A DNA stretch of 60,000 bases from Symsagittifera roscoffensis (taxonomy: Eukaryota > Xenacoelomorpha > Acoela > Convolutidae). This document shows, piece after piece, positions 25,101 to 40,100 of this stretch. Both the position numbers and the translations under genes were made by a program. The stretch's first letter is position 1. Each line of letters opens with the position of its first letter. The notes under the pieces are model-generated. The model ran no database searches. It worked only from the letters and a program-made list of their open reading frames with translations, and was not told where the DNA came from. Where the stretch lies: positions 81,197,526 to 81,257,525 of the forward strand of contig NC_087064.1 in assembly GCF_963678635.1 (NCBI RefSeq), read 5' to 3'.

Positions 25101-28100
25101 CTTATTTTCAGTAAAACTGTTCATGTTAATTTACCCATGAAGTTGGCCTATGCTGTTTATTTTATTTGAGTTATCTGAACTGTCGGTCTTAGAAGTTGGT
25201 TACATTTAGCCAGTCTGTGTTTTTCAGTATATTAACCAGAAACTGAAACAACATTCCCAAAATTTTTGCACTGAGTTTATAAAAAAAGTTCCAAAATTTG
25301 GCGATCATGTTTCAGGATTAATAATACTTGAGTGACGGACGACGCATTATTGATTTCAAATTGTAGTTGATTTTCATATCAGATTCTATCGATAGTCAAT
25401 TATAATTGAGCTTCACTTGTTTCATAACTTGCACTTAAAAATTCATTTTGCAGACTGAGTTCGCTGGTCAAATAATAAAAAAGACCAAGTGTTCATAATA
25501 TCAACTTCTTAACTCCCCTGAAGCTGGTCATATTTTGTTCTACTCCTACTTTTCATTGTTTTTATAACCTTTAATTTCCTTTTATGGCGTCTCTAGGTGC
25601 ACAAAAATTGGCTTAAGCTCTATAAAAATTACGTTTTTTTTTTCAAATTATCTTTTTGTCTGGATTTTTTGGATATTGGCTCATTGATTTCCCTCATTTA
25701 TGAATTCCGTCCTTCATTTATATATGTCAAGATTTTTGTGACTGCTTGTTTATTTATAACAGATTTTTTTGGTATGTTTCCATAACTGGACGCTTTCCAT
25801 CATTGGATTGTGATTTGAACCAGCGGTGCAATTCCAACTAGTTTCACTTTGCCATTTGTCAAAAAGCAAACGTCTAAATCTCTTGACTTGTCGGATATTG
25901 CAAGTGTATTAGAAGTTATTGCTGTTTGCAGCGACGACGAGTATATAATATCAGCAAAAATGCTTGCACAAAAAATCGTTTCCAATTTATTGTCCAAATT
26001 ACTGCGATTCAATATAAGCTTAATAAATACGTCATCTCTTTCATTTTAAACTGTGATCATCTCTAAAATTGAGAGCGATGAAATTGTCCTTACTCCAAAT
26101 TAGTTCCAAGTCCTTTATCAAAATACTTTGATGAATTCTCGTCCCTCTAAAATCAAAAGCGACAAGAGTGTCGATAATTCCGGCTGCGTCCCTCCCCCAA
26201 GTGTACTTTTTCCATCACACTCTCATCCTGCCTCTCATTCCACAAAACAGGAACTGGAACCCCCGACAAAGGGGCTGAGGAGCAACACCAGTTCAAACAG
26301 CCTAAGTCTCTCAGGACACAAAGTGACTCATGGTGATTTCGTTGACGGTAGAAAGGCAGGAAGCTTCGGCAATCTTATACCCACCAGCAGAACGCCAGAG
26401 ATGTTGTATAAAAAGACATTTGGAGGTAAACTCACGAGTGTGTTTTTACTTGGCTAAGTCGATGATCTTCAATGTATTTGAGCGTGCTAATATTTTTCGT
26501 CTATTTCTCAGTGTCAGCCCTGTTTGTGTGCGGTGTATGAATAGCTGAAATCCGACGACGCCTTTTCGCTAAGTTTCGCTCAATCGTTTAATACCGTTGT
26601 CCAACGTGAAGAGTTATCATCAGGGGCGCATTTAGGGGGGTGTGTCCGCCCCCCCCCCCTCAGGGATTCGACCACCTGCCGACCCAAAGGGTTCCCTATG
26701 TACTATTTAGAGATATCCATTTTTGGCTGACGGACCCTTCGGCGCCAATTAATACTAATTTTGAAGGGGAGCGCGCGTCAAAACACGCGATTTTTGGTCT
26801 AAATTTTCAAAAAAAGCCTTAAAACGCTTTTTTTGGCCTGTTTTTTCAAAATTTTGCCTGCGGCGCAAACAGTTTGGCCAAAACAGGGTGTTTTTACTGA
26901 TTTGGAAGAGCTCTGAAAACCATTTGATCGACCTAAAAAAAACCGACTAAATTTTCGAAATTTTTTTGAAAATCCGCCCCCCCCCCCCTCGAGAAAATCC
27001 TAAATCCGCCCCTGGTTATCATAATATATACAGAATACGGTCCCTCTCAGATACTATTGTAGTTTTTCATTGTGTCCCTGCAGAAATAATGAACCAACAA
27101 AGTACAAATCTTTCTAGGGTTTGATTCCATTTACAGGGCATCTAACATTTAAATAAATCAAATGACCAAGAATAGTTCATTTCATTTTCTTGACCCTATT
27201 GATGTGTGTTTATCATCTTCATTTATACCTTATTTGAGCATCATCTGAATCGCAACATTTGATGCTTAATATTTGATCTGCTATTTAAGTTGACTGAATT
27301 TGACATCTCTAAGCTGATAAATTAAAACTTGCTCAATGAAATATAAGTTGACCCAGTGGTCAAACATGCAATCTCTGTCAAGCAAGATAGAAGTCAGCTT
27401 GTAATTTCCCTGGCGCTCAATTTGAGACAAGCAGCTTGCCATTTGTAAAAGAGCAAGCATTACAAATATGGACTCGCACAGCGTTTGAGAACTGCAGCAC
27501 AAAAGCTGAATGGTAAAAGCTTAAACAAAAGCTTTGTTTCACTTCTTTTCGATGATAAATATCCACTGCTTCGAAAATATCAAATACGTAAAGATTCGAA
27601 CTTTTTTTTTGGAATTTCATGTTTTCAGAGCCTTTTGTTGCCTGTTGAAAGTATGAGCATGAATGGGGCTAAAACTGTTTGTAGCTTACCAAAGTCAAAG
27701 TTCAATTTGAAAGATCAAAAAGAATTTACCGCGTAAGTATCGTAAAAAAAATAGTTGTGCTTAGAATCTTCTCTGTTTTCAGGAAAAATCAAACAACTCT
27801 TTTCCAACTCCGGAGGTGGAGACAAATCGAGTGCCAATTCATCCAAGACCAACTCACTCACTAGAACCAACAGCACCCAACCCCCACCCGCCAAAAAGGG
27901 AGACCAAAAGAGGCGGAAGAAGGTGGACGGGGGTTCAGGTGCAGGGGCAGGGGGAGGGGACAAAGGAGGAAATGAGATTGTGGGGGATTTGTGGAGTGGA
28001 AACGATAAGGAGGGCGAAGACGATGATGGGATCTCGGAGGGGGAGGACTCCGACGAACAGTCAGGTGGGAGAATATAGTCATTACCCCTGGAATTGACTC

Positions 28101-31100
28101 TTTATCGGATAGTTGAAGATACTGTCTGTTGATTTTTAAATGAGTTAAGTAAAAGAGAGATATGGGTATAACGTATAAGCATTAATGTTAGAGTTAGCGA
28201 CGCACAGTCAAAGTCATCACATGAAATTTTAATCACGCAACAATTACTGGAGCCTTTTTCTATCAATTTCGCTGTCTAGTAAAACAGCCAAATTCAAGAT
28301 CTGTGATGACTTTGGGATGATCTTTGTCACTTATGGTTCCGACTGAGAGTTGACTACAATTAAAGGTTTGAAAAAGAAAAAAAACATGTTTTATCGTTAA
28401 GGAAACTTTTTTCAATAATTGAAACCTTTATTTACGGTAATCACTTCAAAATTTAAGATTTTGATTAAATGGATAGAATTTCGTTTCTTAATTTCCCAGC
28501 TCGAAGGCAGCTCAAAGTTAGCGTTTTTCAGATGCATCAGTGGGCGAATCAGAAGAGGATTCGGAGTGGCTTGAGAGTCACTCTGACTATGGGCGAAGTG
28601 GGTCCCTGCAGCGCAGTTCAACCGCTGCGGGAAGGGGGGACAGGCGGCGTATAATGCAGGCGGGTGGGAAGGCTGTGGCCAAATCGAAGAAGCTGCCCAA
28701 GCAGATCAAAAAGGCATTTCTGTAAGTACAGTAGTCAGGCTAAGCGCAGCAGAGCTGTGGGATTTTTCATTTTAATGAGCGTGTTGGTGAAATGACTCCA
28801 ACGCACAGTCGACAAATCGGAGGGCCATTAAAATCCGTTCTCGTTGCCTCTGAGCAACGCAAAATTTCTCAGCCCAGAAAAAAAACCAAAAATTTGGTTA
28901 TGTAAATCTTAACCAGGCGAACAACGAACGTGGTGAGCTGAATAGCTCATATACTGGTTCTTTATCTAGTCGATAGATTGTTTTTGGATAATGGAATGTT
29001 GATCGCTATAAGTTGTCTGAAAGCAGTAGTTTAGCGGAAAATCAGTAGCAAATCTACCGTTGCGTTTCCACATATTATGATGGTAATTAGATATAGCGCT
29101 TAGTTTCATTAATGAAGCTTGTTTTGTAGCTTGCCGTGACAAGCATTGAACTGCTCTATACTTTTTTATGTATAGATTAAATTTTGATAAACTGACAGAA
29201 AACTTAGACAACTATTTTTATCAAGGATTGTCACTGTTGAGTCTACAATGTACCCAGATGTTAAATTTTTTGCCATCGAACGTTTTGATGAATTTCGCGT
29301 ACTGCTTCAACGAGTTTCACCTAAGCTTGATCCTCCCCAAAGGGAGCCCTTTCAGTCGTGATTCTGATTCAAAGAAACATGTCTCAAACACCAGAAAGAG
29401 TTTCTCAAAAATTCGAAAAAAAAAATTTAAATTTTTTTCAAATTAAATGTGGTCACAACATTTAGTGGAGTTTGCACTGAAACAGCTATCCTTATTTTCA
29501 ATTTATAATGATAGGCTGATTGAACCGTACAGGTAAAAAAAATCTCTCAGTTCGTTAGATTTTTGAGTTTCTCAGTTCTGGATAATGATTTCAGATCCCC
29601 TCTCAGTGCTGCCAATAGGTGCGTGTCAATTTGCAATCATCTTTAATTTTCACTCATCTTTCTTACTGTGTGTGGAAAGCATACTAATGCAAATCATCTG
29701 AATAAGTTCTGAAATAGATATAAACTCAATGTTAAAGCTATCTCAAGATTGCTTAGATTTAAACCAGGTGTTTTATTTTACTAGGTGTGACTGTCACTGT
29801 AGCTTACATTATAACTACTCACTAGATTTCCAAGCTTAGTTCCAACCTTCAATTTTGACAGAAAACACTTTGGATTTACGTGTATTTTTTTTCTCACAAA
29901 ATCAGGTACCATAGATGAATGTCAGACTTACTAGATTCGATTACTAGAAATTTAGAAAGACGGTGGTGGTATTCTGATAAAAGACTTAAAAATCATTCGA
30001 ACTCTGTAAATTGATCAAAATAAACCTTCAAAAATGTAGTTTTTCTAACTAGTCACAAGCAAACGCTTTAGTTATATTACGGTTTCACTTTTTCCGACCT
30101 AGGTCTGTGTCCTCATTTTGTGTTCAAGTTCTTTGTTCACTTTTATTGTTCCGTCGATTCTGTATTTTGTATTTGGGTGGGTTTTAGTTTTTAAGGGTAA
30201 CTGAACGTAGTAAAGACTCTTATATACTACGTCTTGGTGATTTTTTTGTTTGTTTTTTTAAGGAAAAAGTCCTAAAATGCTCTTATATGCTCATATAGCT
30301 ACTGATGTGCATTCATAATTGTTCATGCATTTATGGAAAAACTGACAAATATATGCAAATTCATTTGCTATTAGTTCAGCAAATTGCGCTCTCCAAATAC
30401 GAATTTGGAAATAGGGCGAAAAAGTGAGCGACTTCTAGCTTCGAAAGTGGATCTTACGTTTTAGATTTCCCAGTGGAATCAAAACTTTACTTATTGATCT
30501 CGTTAAGTTAAACTTTACTTATTAAGTTTTCTCGAACTGAGTTAGTTTTATCAAAAAAAATGTCAATCATAAATTAGACTTGAAATTCGAAGAGCGTATA
30601 GGCCACATTTTTTTACTTAGCAACTCGAACGTTGAAATTTTATTGTCTCTTTTCCACTTGTCTATGACTATGTTTATAGAAGAAGAACTTTTCTCGGAAA
30701 TAGTTCTTGATTGTCCAATTTTTGAAAATGATTTGGGCGCTTTGTTGGTTCGTTTTATCAAGTGCCTTTTTGGAATCATCGGAACCATAGTTCCAGGCAA
30801 AGATCGTAAATTTTTTGTCAGTATGTTTTAGCTCGCACGAAGACAAAATTAGCCGGAAATAAGATGACGCAAAAACATTCTTTATTCCGAGCACTGAGAG
30901 CAAAGAGAAACTTTGTCTACCGGCGTTCTTCAGTTTTTTTACAAAAGAATAAATTTCCCGCGAAATCAGGAAAAACGCATAGTCATCGGAGTTGTTCGAG
31001 TGATATATCATATGACATTAACTTTCATAAGTTTGTCCCAGTATTGATAAAACCGGCTTGATTTTAAATAATTTTGATCTATAGTTTGAAATGTGTATCA

Positions 31101-34100
31101 AACTATATTAATTTTCAGACAGTCGTGTGTTTAACGGCAGTCGTATATCACGCGACCATATTTTTCAGAAAGATGTCCCAGTATTGATAAAAACCAGTTT
31201 GAAATGTTTGAATTATAGTTTTGAGCTATAGTTTGAAATAGCTATAGTTTGAAATTTTTGAGTCTAGTTATGAGCGAGTATGTTACGTCCTCGTTCGCTT
31301 TACTTGCTCGAAAATAGACCACAATTTTTCATTAAAGTAGTGAGAAATTTACTACGGGAAAACTAGTTTTGAAAGTGTCATTTAAGGCTTCCTTAGCAAT
31401 TCAAAAATTTTTTAAAAAATATTATGCAAATAACCATAAAATTTGTTTGTTGAATTTTTCGAATAGAACAGTTGTAGCTGATATCTTCTTCAATAACGTT
31501 CTACGCTTTCTTTTATTACACTTGATTAAACGACGCTAGTTTGAAAAAAAAAACTTTTTTTTTTTGTGGTTTGTTTATATGGTCGGAAGGTTGTGCTACT
31601 TGCACAGCCACTGGCTATCCTTGTAACAGTATTTGCAAATAATCCAACGCTCAATCAAAATCGTTACCCATGATTTTGATGCCGACTATTCTAGTTTTCT
31701 AGTCGTCAGTTCCAAAAATAAAAACTGCTGTTTTTTTTTGCCTTTGCGAAGTGCAACTTTACCTCTTTTTGTATATCACGAAGACCTATTGTTCAGTCAG
31801 AGCAAAGTGAACAACACTGGTTGTATCCGAGCAAAGTCATAATTTTCTGATTGTCAGTAAAGGAATCTAAAATAAATCTTAATTAAAAAAAGAAGAGTTT
31901 CAAAAAATATAAAAGTATATTTATTTTGCCAAATTTCCAGCACACGCAACTTCAATTACAAAACCTTATTTTCCTCATCTATTAACCTGTTATTTACACT
32001 AGCAAGATTGCGAGCGTAGTGTATTAGTACGAAGCTGCTTTTTTCCAACCTAACTCGAAAATTGTTCATTGAAAGTGTTCACTTAATTGGTGACACTTTT
32101 GCTATAATCACGATCTGTAGCATTGGAAATTTCATAGAATCTGTTCTCCGTTTTATTTGTGGCTTGTGTTTGTGAGTTATTAAGCGTCCGTGGCTGAGTG
32201 GTTAGTGTACATATTCAAAAATGAGTTAGGTTTAAATTGATTTTGTTAGTTGAAGTTTGAGATTAAAATTTTACCGAAAAGTAAAGTTTAGTTTTCGTAT
32301 AAACAAGCAGTGGAAGTTATTGAGGTTTTAGTAGTATATCAGTATCTCTATTGGCTTTAAGCAAATAGTTTACCCCTGACTTTAAGCAAAATGTTTACTT
32401 CTATACTTGGCTAAAATTTCGAAAATCTGATCGATTGATCGAATCAGAGATGCAACTGATCGAATCCAGATATTAAAATTATAATAGAGGTTTCCTCGCA
32501 ATAACTGATCACACTAATAAAATCAGCCGTCTCATCAATTGATAAACTTTTAACTGATTGATAAAAGCTATTTGCACTTTTCTCTTGAGCAGTTTTTGTG
32601 TGACCCCAATTTTCACGATAACTTTCACATTAGAACATTAACTGCACATAGTCGAATTTTTATGATTCGTGTTTCGATAATTCAATTTCCTAATATAAAG
32701 TGATTTTTTTTTATTTCAAACAGGAATCTGCGTCCTTCTTTATCAAGCAGTTCTCTGGGATACAATGACCAAAACCAACCACAACAGACTACCCCAGTTA
32801 TTACGTCATCTCACACACCTCAAATAACGATAGGCAGTGGTGATGAATTGAGTAGTGAAAGGGGGAAGAGAAGACCGAATGCAACAAATGCGAAGAGTGG
32901 GGCTGCTAATGGGGAGGGAGGGGGAACGTCTATCGCAGGGAGGAGAACATCATTGGCTCTATCAGATACCCCATTGGTAAGATTGATTTAACTGTCAATG
33001 GACAAACGGAAGACTTCTCTTAGTTCAATTGAATATCAATTTTTAAAAAAATTCAGTTCCAAAATGTCCCCACCCCCACCCCACCCCCAGGGGGGTTACC
33101 GTTGCTACTCAAGTATGTTTTCGATGTTTCAGGTGGAATCGTTTTGAAACTATCCTTGTGTAAATACAATGAAGCTTAAGTTTTGTTCTTTCTTTTTTAG
33201 AAAGTAAGTAAATGCTGTGATTGGGTGATTAGTCATATATCTGTACGTTGAAGGGCACCTGTATGTTAACGTTGCCTGGCAATTTGATTTCCATTCCTTG
33301 CACTCAAATTTGAAATTTGTTATGTTTTTGTTCAGGCATCCTTTGACAAAGATAGCATTTAATGTTTTGTTTTAGTTTAATTTTCTAGTACAATTGTTCA
33401 TTCTTGGTAAAATAGTTCGTTCATACCCATGTTTCTCCTTTCGAGATATTTTGAATGAAGCATATTTTCTTATAATTATGAACAACCGCCTAGCCACATT
33501 TGTTTGATGATGGAATTCAGTTGCGGTTTGTTTCTTTCTTCGTAACCTTGAACAATTGTTTCAAGTATTTCTAGTCTATTTCTAAGTTTTACAACAAGTT
33601 TTACAACATAGCAGCGAAGCTTCATCATTTTGTGAGTATTCCGTGAAGTTGTTGAGGAAAACGGAATTTATCACAAAATTTAAGGAAGTGTTAAATTGAT
33701 GAGTGGAACCTCGGTAAATTTGGATCACTTGATAAAATTTATTAGTTGGTATGGCAAATTCGATCAAAAGGCACTGGAGTTTACTCAAGAAGCAGCGACG
33801 TGGTTCCATTTTGAGTTCAAGTCTATGGTTTGCCAGTGAATCAGATTCAATTCAACAAGTGAGGCATTTTGGACTTTTAATGGATCTTGTGTGTGTCAAG
33901 TATTTTTGAATGTTTCTTGTTTTCTGTGGTTTTGATGACATTTGTTCTTGAATCAGCTATTTACGCTTTGTTTCTTGAAACAACTTTATACGTGATCTGA
34001 GGTATATACGTTGAAGATTATAGCGATTTAATCCTTCCCTCCCCCTCCTTCCATCACCCTCCAGGAATTCGCCTTCTGGCGACCCGAAGCATAAAAATCT

Positions 34101-37100
34101 ATATTATAAACAAGGATAACCGGTTACTGTGAAGTTGTTTATGGCAAATTCACAGAATCTCCGACCATAGTCTTAACAAAAATGCAACATTGTTTTTCAA
34201 ATTAGTGTCGTTTTTTTTCTGTGTGGTGTATTAAACGATCTGAACGAAACAAAATGTCATATTCATAGAATACAGTCACAGTCGAATAGACCAATTCAGG
34301 GGCGGATCGAGGATTTTCTCGAGGGAGGGGGGGGGGGGGTTGGCGAATTTTCAAAAAATTTGACAAACACTTTTGTGTCGTTCGAATCACGACTGAAAGG
34401 GCTTGAATACGATATAGAACTTGACCCATACCGTTGATTTTTTGTGGCACCTGATTCTGTGGAAAACAATAAAAAAGAAAGCACTCGAATAAAAAAATAA
34501 AACACACTCGTATACAAAGTTCTCAGCATTTTTCAAATAATCGGAATAACAAGGATAGCCGGTTGCTATACAAGTAACACAGATTATTATGACCACATTC
34601 ATTAAAAAATTACATGAAGTTTGATCTTTTATTCTTCACATTAATGTCGTTTTTAGTGATGTAAATTATGCATCAAACTTTTAGGCGTTTTATAGTTCTC
34701 TAATTACAAATTTTTGTTTTCAAAAATGAAAACAAAAATCCTTCTTCGCTTAAAAGTCTAAATAAAAGTTAAATTTTCATTGAACCAATGTTACTCGATC
34801 GGTTTAGACGCTCGAAATTGAACTAAAACTGAACTAAAACTGAACTAAAACTGAACTAAAACCGAAATTGAACTAAAATTGAACTACAACTGAAAAGGCT
34901 TTTATCTGATATATTACCTGACCCATTCCGATGATTATTTGTGGTTTCTGCTTTTGCATGGTAAAGAAAAAACCAAACCACATCCGATTACAAGGTGTCT
35001 CCCATTTTCAACGGTCGGAACAATTAGGTTCTCGTTTGACTTTTTTGGAGCCCGTAAAAATATATGGGTTTTCTTTTTTTAAAAATGAAAATCCGAACCC
35101 TCTAGTACCAGTTGTCAGAATTACATGATCAGCCCCTGGATAGAGACGCGTCCATTCCTGAAATGCGTGCCTCTAAATAAACTTGTAAAACCTCTCGAAA
35201 ACACAAAAAAAAACAAAAAGTCGAAAACCGTTAAGCTGCCATGAGGTAATTTTTATGCTGTCATAGCTTTTTTTCTTTTTAGATTACTTCAAGTGTAGGC
35301 GTCTATGAGAGCGGCCTTGCCTCGAGTGCAAGAGGCGACACCTCATCCTCCTCTCACAGGGCTCTCAATGTGACAAAGTCAGCAGGGGGGTCAGTGGTGT
35401 CGGAGAAGGACAAGCAGGTGTCCGCGATTGAGAAACTGTTCCTGAAGACACTCAAAGAGGTCAACCAGGTCCAGAAGAAGAAAGAAGGTCGGCTTGAGTT
35501 CTAACTAAACCAAGTTACAAATTGCTGCCACAATAGCAGAAACCGTGGTTTTTTTTCAAGATGCCGATTAAATTTGATTGGTTTTTTTGCCCGCAACCAG
35601 TCAAAACAGCTTTTGCTTTGGTTGGGTTATCAAAGACATCAATCATCCCAGAATCTCTTGTATGACCTTTGTTGTTCTTTCTATGGTTTTTCAGAAGATG
35701 AAATCAAATCGGGGTGATCAAGTATTTATCAGCTATTCTGCGGTAATTTATTCTGAAAAACATCCGAAAATTTTGTCGACCTTTTTTTAGGTCCAAATTG
35801 ATTTTCCAAGCTCTCCTAAATCACAATAGAAACCATCCTATTTGCCATTTTTTCTGCTCCACAAAAAACAGGCAATAAACACGTTTTTAGCTACTTTTTG
35901 AAAGGTTTTGACGCTGTTCCTTTAAATTAGTATATATTGGCGCCTTCAGAAAAGTTTTGGGGTTAGTCAGCAAGAAAGGATGTCATAATATAGTTCTATA
36001 GGGGATATTCTTTGCGTGGTCAGGAGGTCGAATTCCCGAGGGTGGGAGAGGGAAGGATTTGTCCTAGCAATAACGACTATGCCTAGGACGGCAAAGTCGT
36101 AGGTTCGAATCTAGGCAGGATCTCTCCTCCTCCTTTTTTGCGAATCGAAATTTTTCAAATTCAAAAAGTGTCGTCCTTTGGTTTGTCTAATTACAGTCGG
36201 CCTATCTGTGTTGTCGTCTTTAGTTTAGCTGCCACATTTTCTTGTGTTTCAAGTCTTTTTGATGGTTGCTATGCCCCTAAATCCGCTACTGAACAAGCTT
36301 ATACCTTCTACGATCGAACTTTAAGATTGAAATTGCGGAAAACCTAACCCATTGTTACCTCCAATATCGCGAAATAGTCGCAACAAAAGAAATGACTTGT
36401 TCGTTTATCTGTAATAGATCTGGAGCTGAAGGTAACAGTGTATAGACGGGACCCTGGATCGGCCTCTGTCATTCTTACCAAGTACGAGGACAAGGTGAAG
36501 GAGTTGACCCTGGTATTGGAGGGATATGCAGACAAGTTGGTCAGTTTGGACCCCGACAACCTCCTAGTGCAGAAACACATGCCCAAATTGTAAGTTGGTT
36601 TGTTTGTATCAATTACTATGAAGTAAATTTTGACCATATCTTGACGCAAGTGGTCCTGCTATCAAATAAGTGTTCCAAAATTCAAAGAAAAAGACAGATT
36701 AGTTGTGCTCGGGTGGTTTTTCTCTATGCAAATTTAAGACTTTAAATAGATTTTTCGATAATATCGATGCAATCTAAGAAAAATTGATGCTCTGAGCTCA
36801 AAATTGAAATGATGTTTTACCTTTGCTCATTTTTCTTAAACTATGAGGTTTGAAAGTAAAGTATAATAGTAGCATTTGATTTTGCATCTAGAAATGTTTC
36901 GATAGGACCCATTAGCCTTCATCAACTCAAGTTAGAATGATTTCTGAGCCGGATTTTTCGCCGCTTAAGATTTTCCAGTTTCTCACCCCTCTCGTAAAGT
37001 TACAAAAATTGTTTATACGGAAAAATGCTTGTACGAACTATTGCAACAATCTGTTCACTTACTCACGCTTACACGTTTTATCACCGATAAGAACATCAAA

Positions 37101-40100
37101 TGTTATTTACGTTTGCTATTAGCAAGTGTTATCAAACTGGAATATAGACTTTGTTTTCGGGTTAACAACTTTTTAACAGAACCACTTGTATCATGGTTCA
37201 TAATGAATTCAAACTTCTAAACGACTCCGACAGTTAGCATGGAGGTGGAGAATACGACTGGGACGGCAGAGGTCGTGGGTTCGAATTTGACCAGGAACTG
37301 TTTCTTTTTTCAAACCAGAAATGTTCCTTTCCAAAAAATGTCGGCTTATAGATTGTCTGCTTATGTTTTGTCAGCTTAGTTGACACATCGTAGAATTTAT
37401 TTTTATGCATGCAACTTTCAATGTAATTGTTTTTAGTGTTTTGAGTTACTTATGCATTTTTCAATTATTCTAGTCTTCACTTCATATATTTTGCTGTTTT
37501 TATTGGGTTTTATATTTAATCTTTTTTGACGTTTTGGAAGTTTTTTCCTGCAAAAAAATAATTTTGTTCTCAACTCTTTCTACCGATGTTCAAAAAAGCG
37601 ATATCAATGGAAAGATCTCCTTGTTCCTTTTGTGCCTGCATGCTCCCCTAGTCTTTTTTACTTTAGCCCTCTGTCCAAAGCCTTCGAAAAATCTGTTTTC
37701 TCAAAATGTACCCTCCTAAATCTGAGATTATTGATATAACAGGTAGTGGGAAGCTCCCTGCATTAGCGGCTACTCACAAACTTCTTACACAAAAAGTTAT
37801 CATCCTCGGAAAATTCATTTTTGACTGTTTTTTTAAACAATCCACCCATGTCTTAGATTTTGGGTGCAATCTATAAAATGGGTTGTGGGAAGCTCCTTTG
37901 CAAATGCGACTACGCCCAAATTTTTTTGACAACACAACTTATGGCCCTCGGAAAAGTCATTTTTTTAATCGTTTTTAGTACTTGATTTTTTTCAAGAACT
38001 GCCCTTCCAATTCTGAGTTTTTGGATGCAGTCGAAATTACAGGGTGCTAGAATCTTTTTTCATAATTGGCCATGCCCAATTTCTTTGTTGTAAAAAGCTA
38101 AGATTCTCGAAAAAAAAAATCATTTTTTGTTTTTTTTTATACCTTTTTTTTAAAAATTAATTGACTTTTCTTAAGAACTATTCTCATAAATCTGTGTTTC
38201 TAGGTTCAATCAAAATTACAAGCAATGTGAATCTTTTCTGCGTAAACAGCTACGCTCAGAAGTGTTTACAAAAAAGGTATTGATTCTCGGAAAAGTCACA
38301 TTTTTTTGTCTTCGTGGAGTCAGATTTGTGGTCCTTGAAGTCAGATTTGTGACATCAAGGGTTGAATTGAATTAACAGGTTATAGAAAGCATACCTTTCT
38401 AAATAGCTGCACTAGTTTTCTTTCAGAATAAGTAATTGCTTTTAAAAAACTTTTGAAATGTTGGCTGTTTTTTGGAAACATCTGCCTTTTCACCAAAACT
38501 ACTCTGCCAGTTTTCAGGTTAAGTGGTGAATATGGTTTTGGAAATATTCTCTGCTGAAGTGAACTCGGCGAAGTTTTAGCAGGAAAAGCTTACGGATATC
38601 GAAAGTGAAGTTTTTGAATCTTCTCAGTTAATTTAGTAGATAAACTATTTAATTTTTTTTGTTAAATTACCCATTTCATACCGCATCATTAAAAAGTGTC
38701 AAAGCTTTAGCTGGCCCCTAGTGTTTAGCTGGCCCCTATTATTTTTCATCGAAACATACGAAAATTTTTTGTTCACCTAGTTTTTTTTCGACTTTTTTTA
38801 TGTTCGTTTTGTATCGCAAGTGGTGCGAAGCTCGCTTCGCCTCTGTGTTCGAAAACAATTTGTTTTTCAGAAAAAAAACATCATAGGGGCACTGGAAAAG
38901 AGACACATATTGATGCTTTGAGCTCAAAATCAAAAATTCATATTATTTCGGACCCTTTTTGTAGAGCTATCGGGGGTTTGAAAATTGCTAATTCAATGTA
39001 ATTAATGCGTGTTTTTGTTCCGACCGTTTGAAAAATGGCGAGGAACTTTGTGTTCAGGTCTGTTTTAGTTTTTTGTTCCACGCAAAATCAGCTAAACAAA
39101 AAAAATCATCGGAGAGATTTGAGTCATTTATCATATTAAAGCCCTTACAGCCGTGATTGGAAAGACATTTAGTTTTTTTGAAAATCTTTCTTGTCGAGAA
39201 AAATTGGTTTGAAAATATGGTTTTTCGTCTAAATTCGAGCGACTATAGCGAGCGAGCAGGTTTACAATGCCTTATTTAATTGCATTATAAGCTCACATTA
39301 TCCTGTTTTAAAACGTAGAAACTTAGGTTTACTCAAGTAACGTTGATTTTTTTTGAGTATTTTCGCGGCATTTTGGTATAAAAAATTCAAAAAAACTCGT
39401 TTTCCTAATCAGTTTTCTAAAATAATTGTTTTTCAATTGGCTAATTTTACTATGGCTGTCGAATATGCCTAATCTCTAGTTTTTCCTTCAGCGCATTTCA
39501 TCATACCACGCCGAAAAAAAACGATTCCAATTTGAAAAAAAATTTCTGTTATTTTTAAGACAATGGTCGGAAAATTATATTCCACTTGTTAAGTAACCGG
39601 CTATCCTTGTAAACAGTTTACTGTTAGAGTGTGCGGCGAAATAAATCATTCCAAATTGAATTATTGCCCTGATTGAGGCAATTTACTTGTTCCAAATAAT
39701 TTGTTACTAGATGAGGTGTACATGACTTTGTCCTTGACATTGCGTGTGGGGGAAGATTTTACAGCAAAATGAAGTAATTTTGAAAAGGTCCATTTTTCAA
39801 CTTGCATCGTTTAAAATAACTGCCGCAGTCGACAGATTCAGGGTTTCGCCTTGATACGAGCGGTCTTCTTTTAATCTTGAAATACTAAGAGATAAGAGTG
39901 GAGAATGTCAGACTTTGCTTTCACGAAATGTTCCTTAATTTATTTCTCTGCCTTGAACGAAATCATATTTCTCATCGGTTGTTTTGACCTTGAGCAGCCT
40001 GTAATGACCCATAGCTTCTTCTCTTTGCTCCAAACCAGCTGTCATCAATTTGCCCTTATTTTGATCTAATTTACATGAATTCAGAAGCCAGGCCCATTTG

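Noticed and set aside
27628-27732. Splice-like segment before exon 2
   Set aside because: Phase 2 exit does not fit exon 2, upstream exons run into a stop if joined to it, and the gap of 50 bases to exon 2 is very small.
30567-31011. Overlapping ORFs on both strands
   Set aside because: They lie in repeat families shared with 17.5 kb and 39 kb, where the frames are not kept.
34297-35145. Complete large hAT-like element between CAGGGGCGG and GCCCCTG
   Set aside because: The bases outside the two ends do not form an 8-bp duplication, and the right end diverges after a few bases.
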